Assembly: GCA_022824405.1 (NCBI GenBank) | Contig: JAJDZZ010000019.1 | Location: 79,467-143,466 of the forward strand | DNA from: Opitutales bacterium | GTDB taxonomy: Bacteria > Verrucomicrobiota > Verrucomicrobiia > Opitutales > UBA2995 | Direction: 5' to 3' | Length of the DNA: 64,000 bases | Shown: positions 35,748 to 45,510 of the stretch, piece by piece | Layout of the letters: the number at the start of each line of letters is the position of its first letter | Numbering within the stretch: position 1 is the first letter of the stretch | Made by a program: the position numbers and the translations under genes | The notes under the pieces: model-generated | What the model saw: only the letters and a program-made list of their open reading frames with translations | Told to the model about the DNA's origin: nothing | Databases searched by the model: none

Positions 35748-35875
35748 TTTATGATTTCTCAGCAAGTACATTTTTTCGTGGGGAAGATAGGGGCAACGAA
35801 GAAGACCTCTTTCCATTAGGCTGTGGTAGATTTTGACGCCGAGGAGTCTCCGTCGAGGTTTTTTTTGGTTTTCTT

Positions 35876-37087
35876 ATGGTCACGGTGGGGACGCCTGACA
35901 TAGTCCGAAATCGTATTCCCCATTTCATGCCGATTGCTTCAGCGAATTCCTCCCATACTTCCACTCCCCGGGGCAAGGGGAAATCAAAGCGAAAAAACCC
36001 CCGGAGAAAAGCCTGGACGCGCGGGACGGATTTCATGGGCACGCGGGTGAGCCGGAAAGCGCTGACCCTCTTCACCGGTCAATTGGCCACATTGCTGCAG
36101 TCGGGATTGCCTTTGCTGAAAAGTTTGGAGGTGTTGACCCGGCAACAAAAAAATCCGGGATTTCGTCGGATCATCCGGAAAATGGCCGACGACGTTCGGG
36201 CGGGTAATACGGTTTCCCATAGCTTGGCCCGGTATCCCAAGGTATTCGGCAATCTTTACTGCAACATGGTTCGGGCCGGGGAAGCCAGCGGTCATTTGGA
36301 TCTGGTTCTGGACCGCTTGGCCCGCTTTATGGAAAAGGCCCAGCGCCTTCGGGGAAAACTGCTGTCCGCCATGGTTTATCCCATAGTGGTCATGGCCCTG
36401 GCCTTTTCCATTTTGGGTTTCCTCATGGTGTTTGTGGTGCCACGCTTCCAAGCCATTTATGCGAATTTTCTTGGTGGCGCCTCCCTGCCGCCCCTGACTC
36501 AGGCCATTTTGAACCTGTCCCTGCTGGTGAAGGACCATATCCTGATTATTCTGATTCTTGCATTCCTTCTCATAATGGGAATCAAGCTGTTGGGAGCCGT
36601 TGAAAATGCCCGTTATGCCGTCGATCTGATGAAGGTAAAATTACCGATTTTTGGCGATTTGCTCAAAAAAAGCGCCTTATCCCGGTTTGCCAGAACCTTG
36701 GGCACCCTCCAGGGAAGTGCGGTCCCCTTGTTGGAAGCCCTGGAAATTACCGGCGCCGTGGTGGGCAATCGCGTTTACCAGCGTGAACTGGAAATTACCT
36801 ATGCCCGGGTCAGGGATGGCGATCCCATCTCCAAACCGCTCAGCCAAACCCGCCATTTTCCCGAAATGGTGTCCAGTCTGATCGAAGTGGGGGAGGAGAC
36901 CGGCACCGTTCCCGAAATGCTGAATCGCATCGCGGATAATTATGATCAGGAACTGGACAATTCCATTGCCGCCATGACCTCGGTCTTGGAGCCGGTCATG
37001 ATCGTCCTTCTCGCCGTGGTGGTCGGGGTTATCGTCACCGCTCTCTTCCTCCCCCTCGTGGGCATTTTCCAAAATTTAACCGCTTAG
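35876..37087 (+). CDS. GspF/PilC-type inner-membrane platform protein
   Basis: This is the polytopic platform protein of a type II secretion or type IV pilus machine. The 403 residues have two GspF domains: LFTGQLATLLQSGLPLLKSL near 62 with LLSAMVYPIVVMALAF, and a second with LSRFARTLGTLQGSAVPLLE near 265. Three membrane segments lie near 165-190, 215-240 and 375-398. The first 50 residues are basic and unlike the family, so the true start may be the ATG at 35927 or 36035. No other secretion gene is linked, as is common when pseudopilin systems are scattered. Confidence 0.88.
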   Translation: MVTVGTPDIVRNRIPHFMPIASANSSHTSTPRGKGKSKRKNPRRKAWTRGTDFMGTRVSRKALTLFTGQLATLLQSGLPLLKSLEVLTRQQKNPGFRRIIRKMADDVRAGNTVSHSLARYPKVFGNLYCNMVRAGEASGHLDLVLDRLARFMEKAQRLRGKLLSAMVYPIVVMALAFSILGFLMVFVVPRFQAIYANFLGGASLPPLTQAILNLSLLVKDHILIILILAFLLIMGIKLLGAVENARYAVDLMKVKLPIFGDLLKKSALSRFARTLGTLQGSAVPLLEALEITGAVVGNRVYQRELEITYARVRDGDPISKPLSQTRHFPEMVSSLIEVGEETGTVPEMLNRIADNYDQELDNSIAAMTSVLEPVMIVLLAVVVGVIVTALFLPLVGIFQNLTA

Positions 37088-37132
37088 GAAGAAGACCTGA
37101 CATCTTTCAACACTCGCATTCTTCCTTCCCTA

Positions 37133-37475
37133 ATGCCTCTCGCCAAGATCGCCAAGACCGCAAAGAGATCCGGCTTCGCCGGAACAAGAGTTAACGGAGG
37201 GGGGACATTCCTGTCCCCCAATTCCTAATTCCTGATTGGCGCGCTCCGCACGCCTCTTCCCCCTTCTGCCTCTTAGCATCTCAGTACCTCAGAATCTCAG
37301 AATCTCAGAATCTCAGAAACTCTTTCCCCTTTCGATCACGATCACGATTAATTTTCATCCTTCATCCTTCATCCTTCTTCCTTCTTCCTTTCCCCTCTCC
37401 GCGCCCTTGGGCGCTTCCCCCTCTTTGCGCCTCTCCGCGCTCTTTGCGAGATTCACTCCATCACTCCCTCATCCT
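37133..37475. repeat. Mosaic repeat tract between gspF-like and ABC ATPase genes
   Basis: In order: CCTCTCGCCAAGATCGCC array (37135-37165), TCCGGCTTCGCCGGA hairpin (37170-37184), TTAACGGAGGG with the hairpin GGGGACATTCCTGTCCCC (about 37193-37220), and ATTCCTAATTCCTGATTGG with GCGCGC palindrome (37222-37255). TCTCAGAA-type units (37275-37320), CGATCACGATCACGATTAA (37333-37351), TTCATCC/TTCTTCC units (37354-37390), GCGCCCTTGGGCGC (37401-37414) and CTTTGCG units (37424-37452) follow. The end of the ABC ATPase gene lies in the last part. Confidence 0.85.
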
Positions 37476-38307
37476 TCATCCCATCTCCCCTCGGCGAGAC
37501 CCAATCTAACCGGAACCGTCCTTTCGAACGCTCCAGTTGCAAGGGTGTGTCGAAGGTGAGCGAGAGGGAAGCCGAGTCGAGGGTCCTGTCCATGGGTCCT
37601 TGGGCGACCGTTTCCCCGGCCCGCAACAATAAACCGTGGGTAAAGCAGGGGGTGATTTCCTCCACGTGGTGGGTTACGAGCAGTAGGGAGAGATCGGGCC
37701 GATGGCGGTTGAGGTTTTCCAGCGAATTCAAGAATTGTTCCCGCGCCACCGGGTCGAGGCCGGCACAGGGTTCGTCCAGGATGAGAATCTCCGCCTTTGC
37801 CATGAGGGCCCGGGCGATGAGCAGGCGCTGTCTTTCTCCCTGGGATAGGGTGATCCAGGATTTGTCCAGGAGGTGGTCGCATTCGAGCCGCTCCATTAAA
37901 CTCCGGGCCCGGACTCGGTCCTTTTTCCTTATCGGGCCCCAATAATTGACCTGGGCGTATTTTCCGGACACCACTACCTCGATGGCCCGTTCACCTTGTC
38001 CTATCCGCTGCTGGATACTGCTGGAGACCATCCCGATACGGAGGCGGACTTTATTCCAATCGAATTTTCCGTAGGTTTTTCCCAGGACGGAAATACTACC
38101 CCTTGTAGGTGGAAAATAACCCGTCAGCGATTTGAGCAAAACGGTTTTGCCCGATCCGTTGGCTCCCAGGATTACCCAGTTTTCCCCCGGCATGACCTGC
38201 CAGCATATATCCTTAAGAATATAACCGTTTCGCTCAATAGTGAGCTGATCAACCCGAAGCACAGGCTCGACCGAGGACATGGGATCTTTCATCACCCCGG
38301 CTTCCAA
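37453..38307 (-). CDS. Orphan ABC transporter ATP-binding protein
   Basis: The 284-residue protein has Walker A GANGSGKTVLLKS (near 49), signature LSQGERQRLLIARAL (near 155), Walker B ILILDEPCAGLDP and the H-loop in LVTHHVEEI. The subgroup resembles YlmA/ModF-type proteins, which lack a linked permease. No permease is nearby. The last dozen residues (VSPRGDGMKDEGVME) are written by repeat modules at 37453-37500. The substrate cannot be inferred. Confidence 0.88.
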   Translation of the reverse strand: MEAGVMKDPMSSVEPVLRVDQLTIERNGYILKDICWQVMPGENWVILGANGSGKTVLLKSLTGYFPPTRGSISVLGKTYGKFDWNKVRLRIGMVSSSIQQRIGQGERAIEVVVSGKYAQVNYWGPIRKKDRVRARSLMERLECDHLLDKSWITLSQGERQRLLIARALMAKAEILILDEPCAGLDPVAREQFLNSLENLNRHRPDLSLLLVTHHVEEITPCFTHGLLLRAGETVAQGPMDRTLDSASLSLTFDTPLQLERSKGRFRLDWVSPRGDGMKDEGVME

Positions 38308-38640
38308 TTCCTCATTCCCAATTCCTCATTCCTCATTGGCGCCCTTGGGCGCCTACCGCCTCTCGCCAAGCTCGCCAAGAACGCTAAGGGATCCGGCTTC
38401 GCCGGAACTGAATTTAAAATCCGTGATCATCCGTGAAATCCGTGGTTGATCCCTTCCCCCTTTGCGTCCTTTGCGCTCTTTGCGAGATTCCTCTCTCCCA
38501 ATTCCTCTCTCCCAATTCCTCATTCCTCATTCCTCATTCCTAATTGGCGCGCCCCCGCGCGCCTCCTCCCCCCTCTGTGCCTTTGTGCCTCTGTGCCTTT
38601 GTGCCTTCTCGCCTTGGCGAGATCCCTAAACTTGGCCGAA
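38308..38640. repeat. Mosaic repeat tract upstream of the ABC ATPase gene
   Basis: The spacer has ATTCCTC/ATTCCCA heptads with GGCGCCCTTGGGCGCC (38308-38353), CCTCTCGCCAAGCTCGCC (38358-38375) with TCCGGCTTCGCCGGA (38392-38406), and CCGTGATCATCCGTGAAATC (38421-38440). CTTTGCG units (38460-38487), more ATTCCTC heptads with GGCGCGCCCCCGCGCGCC (38545-38562), and a TGTGCCTCTGTGCCTTTGTG array ending in TCTCGCCTTGGCGAGA (about 38575-38623) complete it. No gene is seen. Confidence 0.85.
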
Positions 38641-39660
38641 TATCGATTTACCTGCCGATAGCAGGTCCCGGCATCCTCGAACCACCCGGGCGGACATGTT
38701 TTCTTCCGCCTTTTTCAGGTAGGAACGCGGGTCATAGGTCTTTTTCGAGCCCACTTCCCCGTCGATCATGAGGACGCCGTCGTAGTTTTTCATCATGTGA
38801 TCGGCAATGGGCCGGGTAAAGGCGTACTGGGTATCGGTATCGATGTTCATTTTTATGACGCCATAATCCAGGGTTTGGCGAATCTCGCTCAATTTACTGC
38901 CGGAACCTCCGTGAAATACCAGATCGAATTCCGCATCCGCTCCATAAAGTTCCATTACGGCGGTCTGACCTTGTTTGAGAATTTCGGGGCGCAGTTTGAC
39001 CGCGCCGGGTTTGTAGTGTCCGTGCACGTTGCCGAAGGTGGCGGCAAAGGTGAACCGGCCGATATCGCCCAAGGATTCGTGGACCTTCACCATGTCCTCG
39101 GGAGTGGTGTAAAGCTTTTCCTCCGGGGTATCCTCCGTCCCGGCCGCGCCATCTTCCTCTCCCCCGACCACACCGGCCTCCACTTCGAGAATTATATCGT
39201 TTTCCTGGCACATTTTCAGGTATTCCCGAGATATGGCCATATTCTCCTCCAAGGGCAGGGCGGAAGCGTCCAGCATGTGGTTCTGGAAAAGGTTGTTTTG
39301 CCCCTTGGCCCGCCGTTTGGCCGTTGCTTCGATGAGCGGCTTGAGAAAGGAAGCGGCTGTTTGGGGCTGGCAATGGTCCGTATTGAGGGCGATGAGGACA
39401 TCGTATTGTTCGGCCAGGAGATGGGCCGCTTCCGCCAGCACTATGCATCCGTAGGCCGGGTCTTTTTTAACCAGGCCGGAGGCGAATTGTCCCGCCCCGG
39501 TGGAAAACTGGATGATGCCGTCGGACTTGGTTTCGGCGAAACCCTTCATGGCCGCGTTCAGCGTTATGATGGAGGTGCAATTGATTGCCGGATAGGCATA
39601 GCCCGCTTCCTGGGCGGAATCCAGCATGGCTTCGAATTGGGGTGGGGTGGCAATGGGCAT
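38626..39660 (-). CDS. fbaA: Fructose-bisphosphate aldolase, class II
   Basis: This zinc enzyme cleaves fructose-1,6-bisphosphate in glycolysis and works in reverse in gluconeogenesis. The 344 residues match the FbaA type: LIALNTDHCQP near 90 with the catalytic Asp and a zinc His, EVEAGVVGGEEDG near 158, FGNVHGHYKPG near 210 and HGGSGS near 250 with the other metal ligands. MNIDTDTQYAFTRPI near 273 is also conserved. It stands alone, with topB 50 bases upstream in the same direction. Confidence 0.95.
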   Translation of the reverse strand: MPIATPPQFEAMLDSAQEAGYAYPAINCTSIITLNAAMKGFAETKSDGIIQFSTGAGQFASGLVKKDPAYGCIVLAEAAHLLAEQYDVLIALNTDHCQPQTAASFLKPLIEATAKRRAKGQNNLFQNHMLDASALPLEENMAISREYLKMCQENDIILEVEAGVVGGEEDGAAGTEDTPEEKLYTTPEDMVKVHESLGDIGRFTFAATFGNVHGHYKPGAVKLRPEILKQGQTAVMELYGADAEFDLVFHGGSGSKLSEIRQTLDYGVIKMNIDTDTQYAFTRPIADHMMKNYDGVLMIDGEVGSKKTYDPRSYLKKAEENMSARVVRGCRDLLSAGKSIFGQV

Positions 39661-39710
39661 GATGAAACCTTTTCTTTCGAGTTATGGTGTTAAGGGGTTC
39701 AAAGGGGTTT

Positions 39711-42191
39711 TCAAGATCGCTTTCGGAATCTTTTCTTACTGGGTTTCCGAGGGGGAAATTCGAATCCCACACTGCCGTTTTCCTTTAGGACCAGAAAGGC
39801 CGAAAACGGTTTTTTGGTGCGCTTGGATATGAAGCCGTTCATCAGGTCGGTTTTCTTATGGGAAAGGAGTTTTTCCACCTGTTCCCGGGATATCGATTGT
39901 CCCAGAATCGTTTTGCTCATCCTGAACCCTTTGCCATTTCCCTTGGATTCCAGGCGCTCCCGACAGGCGTATGCCCTTTCCGTTTCGTATACCGGCGTTT
40001 GGTGGTGGGGACAGGTTCCAACTACCGGCAGGGTGTCGAACTGTAATTTTTCCGCCGGTTGCTTCCCCGATCCGGACGGGTTGCCGTTGTCATTTTCGAA
40101 CTGGAACTGGACCTTGTAGTTTTCATCCAGAACGAGGATGCCGGTGTAGGGCTTGCCCGTTTTGTTGGCACGGAATCCTTCCAGGGGGCCGAGCTTTCCT
40201 TCCGCCAGCAGGGTCCTCAATTCTTCCGGGGATAGTCGGCGGTTCCGGATGATCTTGTAAATGGTCACCCGGCCGTCTCTCGATTTGTAGGCACGGAAAT
40301 TTTCCAGCATGGGCTGGTTGTCGGTTGGGCTGATCGCGTCGATTTCCGTCGCGTCCTCGTCCGTATCCTTGAAGTTTTTCACCTTGTCCACGATATCCTC
40401 GGTCTGGGTCACTATGGCGGACATGAATTCCTCCCGCGAAAGGCTGCCCTCTTCCACGTGGTGGAGCCGGTGTTCCCATTCGCCGGTCAGGGATGGACTG
40501 GTCAGGGTCTCAGCCTTGATCGTAGCAAGGAAATTCAGCAGGGATTCCGCCTTTCCCGTTGGAATCAGTTCCCGTTTTTCCCGTTCCAGGTATTTCTTGG
40601 TAAGCAACTTCTCGATGGTGTCGGCCCGGGTTGCCGGTGTTCCCAGGCCCTTTCCCTTCATGGCTTGGGCCAAGGCTTTGTCGTCCACCCGTTTGCCCGC
40701 CCCTTCCATGGCGGAGAGAAGGGTGGCCTCGGAATACCGGGAAGGCGGTTTGGTCGTATCCTTTTTCAGATCGACCGACACCACCTCCGCGAGTGGGGGG
40801 GCGCCGTCGGCCTCGGAAAGGGGAGCAAGGTTGTCTTTTCCTTTGCTGGGTCCTCCGTAAACTTTCAACCATCCCTCCTTGACCGTCGTTTTTCCCTCGG
40901 TTTTGAAAACATGGGGCCCCACCGCCGAGGCGCGGGTGGTCACGTCGAACTCCGCCGGAGGGTAGAAAACCGCGATGAACCGGCGGGTGATCATGTCGTA
41001 GAGCCTGGATTCGTAGGCATTGAGTTTACCGGAAGAGGATGGGGTCGGAATGATGGCAAAGTGGTCGCTCACCAGCGCGTTGTTGAATATGCGCTTATTC
41101 GGCCTCACCCAGTTGTTCCGCAACGCCTCCCGGGCAAATTCCGCGTATTCCCCGGGGAGATCTTGCAGAACTTTGCGGCAATTTTCCACGTAGTCCTGGG
41201 GAAGGGCTCGCGAATCGGTTCGCGGATAGGTGATCAGTTTGTGCCTTTCGTAGAGGGCCTGGGCGATATCCAGGGTTCTCTTGGCCGAGAAATGATGGCG
41301 TCGGTTGGCTTCGCGCTGCAGGGTGGTGAGGTCGTAGAGCATCGGAGGCAACTGCTTCTTGCGTTTTGTCCGCTCGCTGACCTCGGCCCGGGGGTTGTTC
41401 TTTACCTCCTCCACGATTTGTTCGGCCCGGGTTGCCTCCCAAATGCGGTCGGCCCTGTCCCCCTCCAGCGACGATTTCTTCCAGCCCGGTTTTTGATAGA
41501 CCCCTTCGTACTGGCCTTTGCTGACGGCAAACTTTCCCACGATCCGCCAGTAGTCGCGCGGCTCGAAATTGCGGATTTCCCATTCCCGTTCCATGACCAT
41601 GGCCAGGGTGGGGGTCTGGACCCGCCCCACCGAGGCGACTTGGCCGAAAATCCGCTTGGTAACGGCCCGGGTCCCGTTCATTCCAATCAGCCAATCGGCT
41701 TCGCTCCGGCAACGCGCCGCCGCCTGCAACGTTCGCATTTCCCCGCTGTCACGCATGGATTTGAAGGCTTGACGAATGCCGGCCCGCGTCATGGAGGACA
41801 GCCACAACCGCCGGATGGGCTTCCTGTTTTTAGCCAACTCGACGATATAGGTAAATATCAACTCGCCTTCCCGCCCCGCATCGCAGGCGTTGATGATTTC
41901 GCCGATATCATTGCGATGGATCAATTTTTTCAGCTCCAGAAATTTGGATTTGGTTTTTGTGATCGGTTTTAATTGGAATTTATCCGGAATGATGGGAAGG
42001 CTGTTCAGTTTCCAGGTCTTCAGTTTCTTGTCGATGTCTTCGGGCTCGAAGAGTTCGACCAGGTGACCCACGGCAGAACTGATCACGTAACGTTCGTTCT
42101 CGTAGTAATCGCCTTTTTTAGGCGCTTTTCCCAGCGTTGCGGCCAAGTCGCGGGCCACGCTGGGTTTCTCAGCTATGATGAGTTGTTTCAT
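39711..42191 (-). CDS. topB: DNA topoisomerase III
   Basis: The 826-residue type IA enzyme relaxes and decatenates DNA through a covalent Tyr link. The Toprim domain has IIAEKPSVARDLAATLG at the N-terminus and ACDAGREGELIF near 103. The active-site segment is LITYPRTDSRALP with Tyr near 322. The C-terminus carries two GFRANKTGKPYTGILVL-type topo_C repeats (near 690 and 800) and a lone CPHHQTPVYETERAYAC segment with only a partial zinc-finger pattern. It is larger than E. coli TopB (653 residues) because of these repeats. No conjugation genes flank it, so this looks chromosomal. Confidence 0.93.
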   Translation of the reverse strand: MKQLIIAEKPSVARDLAATLGKAPKKGDYYENERYVISSAVGHLVELFEPEDIDKKLKTWKLNSLPIIPDKFQLKPITKTKSKFLELKKLIHRNDIGEIINACDAGREGELIFTYIVELAKNRKPIRRLWLSSMTRAGIRQAFKSMRDSGEMRTLQAAARCRSEADWLIGMNGTRAVTKRIFGQVASVGRVQTPTLAMVMEREWEIRNFEPRDYWRIVGKFAVSKGQYEGVYQKPGWKKSSLEGDRADRIWEATRAEQIVEEVKNNPRAEVSERTKRKKQLPPMLYDLTTLQREANRRHHFSAKRTLDIAQALYERHKLITYPRTDSRALPQDYVENCRKVLQDLPGEYAEFAREALRNNWVRPNKRIFNNALVSDHFAIIPTPSSSGKLNAYESRLYDMITRRFIAVFYPPAEFDVTTRASAVGPHVFKTEGKTTVKEGWLKVYGGPSKGKDNLAPLSEADGAPPLAEVVSVDLKKDTTKPPSRYSEATLLSAMEGAGKRVDDKALAQAMKGKGLGTPATRADTIEKLLTKKYLEREKRELIPTGKAESLLNFLATIKAETLTSPSLTGEWEHRLHHVEEGSLSREEFMSAIVTQTEDIVDKVKNFKDTDEDATEIDAISPTDNQPMLENFRAYKSRDGRVTIYKIIRNRRLSPEELRTLLAEGKLGPLEGFRANKTGKPYTGILVLDENYKVQFQFENDNGNPSGSGKQPAEKLQFDTLPVVGTCPHHQTPVYETERAYACRERLESKGNGKGFRMSKTILGQSISREQVEKLLSHKKTDLMNGFISKRTKKPFSAFLVLKENGSVGFEFPPRKPSKKRFRKRS

Positions 42192-42234
42192 GTTGAAAAT
42201 CCAGGACCGACCCCTTGGCGCATGCTTCGAGATT

Positions 42235-42301
42235 CGTCGGGGTCATGCCTTGTAATCTTGACGAAGCTTGCGGAGTCAACCGATTCAAGGCTTGACCCCT
42301 T
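42235..42301. repeat. GGGGTCA-bracketed palindromic repeat, copy 1
   Basis: This 67-base element matches 56534-56600 with three differences. Its ends form 14-base imperfect inverted repeats (GGGGTCATGCCTTG and CAAGGCTTGACCCC), and the middle has a second small stem (TTGAC and GTCAA). It lies between topB and the aminotransferase gene, both read leftward. The shape is like REP/REPIN elements mobilised by RAYT transposases. Confidence 0.85.
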
Positions 42302-42366
42302 CCTCCGCTCCTTCAGGCGAAGCGGGATATTCCGGAGTGCGGTAGAAAATTTGTGAGACATGCGGG

Positions 42367-43440
42367 TTAGGTGGCGGCGATGGCCTGGTCCAGGCAATCC
42401 AGGAACCAGGCTATGGTTTCTTCCGTTTCGTTTCCCATATTGTTGATGCGGAAGGTCTTTCCTTTGATTTTTCCATATCCCTGGTCCATTTGCACGGCAA
42501 AGTTTTCCCGCATGAATTGGTTGAGGGAGGGCACGTCGACCTGACCGTCGTTGCGGATGCAGGTGAGGGAGACGGATTCATACCCGGCCTCCGGAAACAG
42601 TCCAAACCCACGGTCTTTGGCCCATCCGCGCACCATGGCGTTGAGACGCCGATGGCGGTCATAGCGCGCCTGAAGGCCTTCTTTCTCGATGCGGCCCAAT
42701 TGTTGTTTGAGGGCAAAGAGATGCGGAATGGTGGGAGTGCTCGGGGTCATTCCCTTCTGGTGGTTCCTGTCGAATTCATGGAAGTCGAAGTAGTAGCCGC
42801 GCCCCTCCACCTCCGCCGCCCTTTCCAAGGCGCGCCGGCTCACCGAAAAGAGCGCCATTCCCGGGGGCAGGGCCAGCGCTTTTTGCGATCCGGTCAGCAG
42901 GACGTCGATGCCGAGCGCGTCTTTTTCGATGGGCAGCACGGAAAAGGAACTGACCGCATCGACCACCGAGATGACCTCCGGAAACTTGCCCACCACCTCC
43001 ATGATCTCCTCCAGAGGGTTCATCGTGCCGGTGGAAGTTTCGTTGTGGATGAGCGTGATGGCGTCGTATTTTCCGGTGGCCAATTCGGCCTCCACCTTTT
43101 CCGGTTTTACCGCCCTTCCCCAATCGAAACGAAGCGCCGCCGCGTTTTTTCCGCAGCGCTTGCTCACGTCGAACCACTTGTCCGAAAATGCGCCCGACAT
43201 ACAATTGAGCACTCCTTTTTTCACCACGTTCCTCAGGGCTCCTTCCATGACTCCCCAGGCGCTGCTGGTGCTGACGTAAACCGGATCCGTCGTGTAGAAC
43301 AGCTTTTGCAAACCGGGCTGAACCGACCGGTAGAGCTCGACAAATTCGGGGCTCCGATGCCCCATCATGGGCGTGGCCATGGCCTGCAGGGTTGCCTCGG
43401 ACAGTTCGACGGGCCCTGGAATAAATAGTCTAAAACTCAC
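42367..43440 (-). CDS. Class V aminotransferase (alanine/serine-glyoxylate type)
   Basis: The PLP enzyme (357 residues from GTG at 43440) begins FRLFIPGPVELSEATLQAM, the usual N-terminus of the serine/alanine-glyoxylate aminotransferase group. Other marks are GHRSPEFVELY near 29, STSSAWGVMEGALRN near 62, VVDAVSSFSVLPI near 155 and the PLP-lysine segment LLTGSQKALALPPG near 175. Some members act as serine-pyruvate or phosphoserine-type enzymes; no partner fixes the substrate here. An upstream extension of the open frame has no family similarity, so I start at the GTG. Confidence 0.88.
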   Translation of the reverse strand: MSFRLFIPGPVELSEATLQAMATPMMGHRSPEFVELYRSVQPGLQKLFYTTDPVYVSTSSAWGVMEGALRNVVKKGVLNCMSGAFSDKWFDVSKRCGKNAAALRFDWGRAVKPEKVEAELATGKYDAITLIHNETSTGTMNPLEEIMEVVGKFPEVISVVDAVSSFSVLPIEKDALGIDVLLTGSQKALALPPGMALFSVSRRALERAAEVEGRGYYFDFHEFDRNHQKGMTPSTPTIPHLFALKQQLGRIEKEGLQARYDRHRRLNAMVRGWAKDRGFGLFPEAGYESVSLTCIRNDGQVDVPSLNQFMRENFAVQMDQGYGKIKGKTFRINNMGNETEETIAWFLDCLDQAIAAT

Positions 43441-44051
43441 TGCTCCACAGATTTGAGATTCACTTTGGCCGCGCCTCCCGAGGAAACCGGGAAGGCTTCC
43501 GGCTGAAATTAACTTAAAAAGGTTGCTGACCATTTGTCCGTCAATAATGGAGTTCGGTTTTTTTCCTCAGACCGCCTGTCTCAATACCGAACGAATGCAA
43601 CATCACCCTCATTCCTCTCGCCAAGACAGAAAAAAACCACAGAGACCACAGAGGACACAGAGTTGGAAGAAAGACGAACCTCCGACAATCGTGATCTTGA
43701 TCGTGATCGTGATCGAAAAAAACCTCTCGCGAAGCTCGCCAAGACCGCAAAGGGATCCGGCTTCGCCGGAACAAGAATTAACGGAGGGGGGACATTCCTG
43801 TCCCCCACCAATTACGGATATGGCGCCCTTGGGCGCCTCAGCGCTTTCCTCTTTGCGTTTCTCTGCGCTCTTTGCGAGATTCCTCTCTCCACTCGCCCCC
43901 CTTCTCCCTTTTCAGCCTTCAGCCTAATTCCTAATTCCTCATTGGCGCCGGAGGCGCCACCGTCTTCCCCGATTTAATTCTTGAGATTTCGCGCCGCAGG
44001 GGGAACGTTAACCCCTTGTCTTCTTAAAGGCTGCCAGCATTTGTCCATCAA
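43441..44051. repeat. Long gene-free spacer with mosaic repeats before lpxK
   Basis: Bases 43441-43610 show nothing I recognise. From 43635 there are CCACAGAGACCACAGAGG units, AATCGTGATCTTGATCGTGA (43689-43708) leading into GATCGAAAAAAACCTCTCGC, a CGCC-AAG array (43731-43756), and the TCCGGCTTCGCCGGA hairpin (about 43759-43773). These are followed by TTAACGGAGGG plus GGGGACATTCCTGTCCCC (43778-43805), GGCGCCCTTGGGCGCC (43821-43836), CTTTGCG units (43852-43880), TTCAGCC heptads (43913-43925) and ATTCCTC heptads with GGCGCCGGAGGCGCC (43930-43957). Confidence 0.85.
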
Positions 44052-45257
44052 ATGATCAAACGCTTCCTCAGGCGCGTTCATCAATACATCGAGCGTTTCG
44101 CCCTCTTTTTGGAGGACGTGATTCTCGATCGCAGGAAGGGAAAACGCGTCACGGTTTTTGCCGGGTTTCTCAAATTGTTTTCCTACCTTTTCAGCGGTCT
44201 GGTCCAATTGCGGCTCTGGTTGTATGAGAATCGCCTGTTCCGGACCAACCACCTGGGTTGCCTGGTGGTGGTGGTGGGCAACCTGACCGTGGGAGGAACC
44301 GGCAAAACCCCCGTGGTGGAGAAGTTTGCCCGCTCTCTGGCCGCACGCGGGCGCAAGGTGGCTATCCTCAGCCGGGGATACAAAAGCAAGCCCGTTCCAT
44401 TTTGGAAGCGCTGGCTGCGCCAGTTTTCCCACGTGGGCGATCCTCCCCCGAAGGTGGTGAGCGATGGGGAAAGGGTTTTGCTCGACTCGGAGGAGGCCGG
44501 GGACGAACCCTACATGCTCGCCCGGAACTTGCCCGGGGTCATGGTGTTTGTGGACAAAAACCGGGTCAACGCCGGGTCCTTTGCCATTCGCAATTACGGG
44601 GTGGACACCCTGATACTCGATGACGGGTTTCAATACCTGCCCCTCAAGGGACGTCTCAACCTGTTGTTGGTGGATAAGAACAATCCCTTCGGCAACGAGA
44701 GATTGCTTCCAAGGGGAATCCTGCGCGAGCCGATCAAACACCTCAGGCGCGCCACTTATGTCTTCATTACCAAATCGGATGGCGACTCCGATCCGGAGCT
44801 GGAGCGTCGCATCAAGCGGCACAACCCGGGGGTCGACATCATCGAATGCGCCCACCGCCCTCAATACCTGGAGAACCTGGAATCGGGTCAACGCCGGGAA
44901 CTTGCCGATCTCATGGGCCGGAACATCGGAGTTTTCAGCGCCATTGCCGACCATTTCAGTTTCGAGGGGGTCCTGCGCCAAAACGGGGCTCAGGTGGTCT
45001 ATTCCCGCCGTTTTCTGGATCACCACCGTTATACCGGGGAGGAACTGAACCAACTCTTCGAACAGGCGCGAAGGAAGAACCTGGATTACCTGGTCACCAC
45101 CGAGAAGGACGCCGTGAAGATTCCGTCCGGTTTATCCACGCCCGTCCCCCTCTTGTTCCTCAGGGTGGAGATCGACATTCTTTCCGGAGATAAGGACTTT
45201 GAAAAAGCGGTTTCCCGGATCTGTTTCCCGGAAAATCCGACCCATTCATTGGCTTGA
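44052..45257 (+). CDS. lpxK: Tetraacyldisaccharide 4'-kinase
   Basis: LpxK phosphorylates the 4' position of the lipid A disaccharide at the inner membrane, the step after LpxB. The 401 residues start with an amphipathic, partly hydrophobic region and then carry the P-loop [15 protein letters not shown] near 75. LSRGYKSK near 98 and the conserved [20 protein letters not shown] (near 195-214) follow. The C-terminal region has TTEKDAVKI near 350. About 70 bases separate it from the repeat tract to the left. Length is slightly above the usual 330-350. Confidence 0.93.
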   Translation: MIKRFLRRVHQYIERFALFLEDVILDRRKGKRVTVFAGFLKLFSYLFSGLVQLRLWLYENRLFRTNHLGCLVVVVGNLTVGGTGKTPVVEKFARSLAARGRKVAILSRGYKSKPVPFWKRWLRQFSHVGDPPPKVVSDGERVLLDSEEAGDEPYMLARNLPGVMVFVDKNRVNAGSFAIRNYGVDTLILDDGFQYLPLKGRLNLLLVDKNNPFGNERLLPRGILREPIKHLRRATYVFITKSDGDSDPELERRIKRHNPGVDIIECAHRPQYLENLESGQRRELADLMGRNIGVFSAIADHFSFEGVLRQNGAQVVYSRRFLDHHRYTGEELNQLFEQARRKNLDYLVTTEKDAVKIPSGLSTPVPLLFLRVEIDILSGDKDFEKAVSRICFPENPTHSLA

Positions 45258-45510
45258 AGGGGAAAAATCGGGTTGAATTCGTCTTTCAAATGGTCAACTT
45301 GGACTTTTCACAATTCTTCCTTTGCGCTGGGAACATCGCGGAGGAATGACCCCGACGGGTGGGTTGCTGAGTGTCGGCCCGGTTGACCCGCCCATCGGCT
45401 CGTGGTCGGCGCCCCTGCCAGACCTCCTATCGTTGGCTTGGAATTTTGGGAGATTTGTGGTGTATTCTGGTTAATTGACGGAAGCTTTTTCCTAAGGGAT
45501 CTATAAAATA
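45258..45510. other. Spacer before the adenylate kinase-like gene
   Basis: These 253 bases hold no gene and none of the mosaic modules. A short GC-rich patch (TGACCCCGACGGGTGGG at 45347-45363 and GGTTGACCCGCCCATCGG at 45380-45397) could fold, and a TTGGAA...TGTATT pair (about 45439-45467) is a possible promoter for the kinase gene. Both points are weak. Confidence 0.35.

Noticed and set aside
35749..36075. Minus-strand 108-residue frame upstream of brnT
   Set aside because: Part of it looks protein-like, but it overlaps the start of the GspF gene and has no recognisable family, so I do not call it.
37193..37220. GGGGACATTCCTGTCCCC hairpins as intrinsic terminators
   Set aside because: No T run follows most copies and they occur in both orientations far from gene ends. 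Only the 13318-13341 copy has TTTT after it.
43441..43533. N-terminal extension of the class V aminotransferase
   Set aside because: The family N-terminus (FRLFIPGPVE) starts two residues after the GTG at 43440 and the upstream codons have no similarity.
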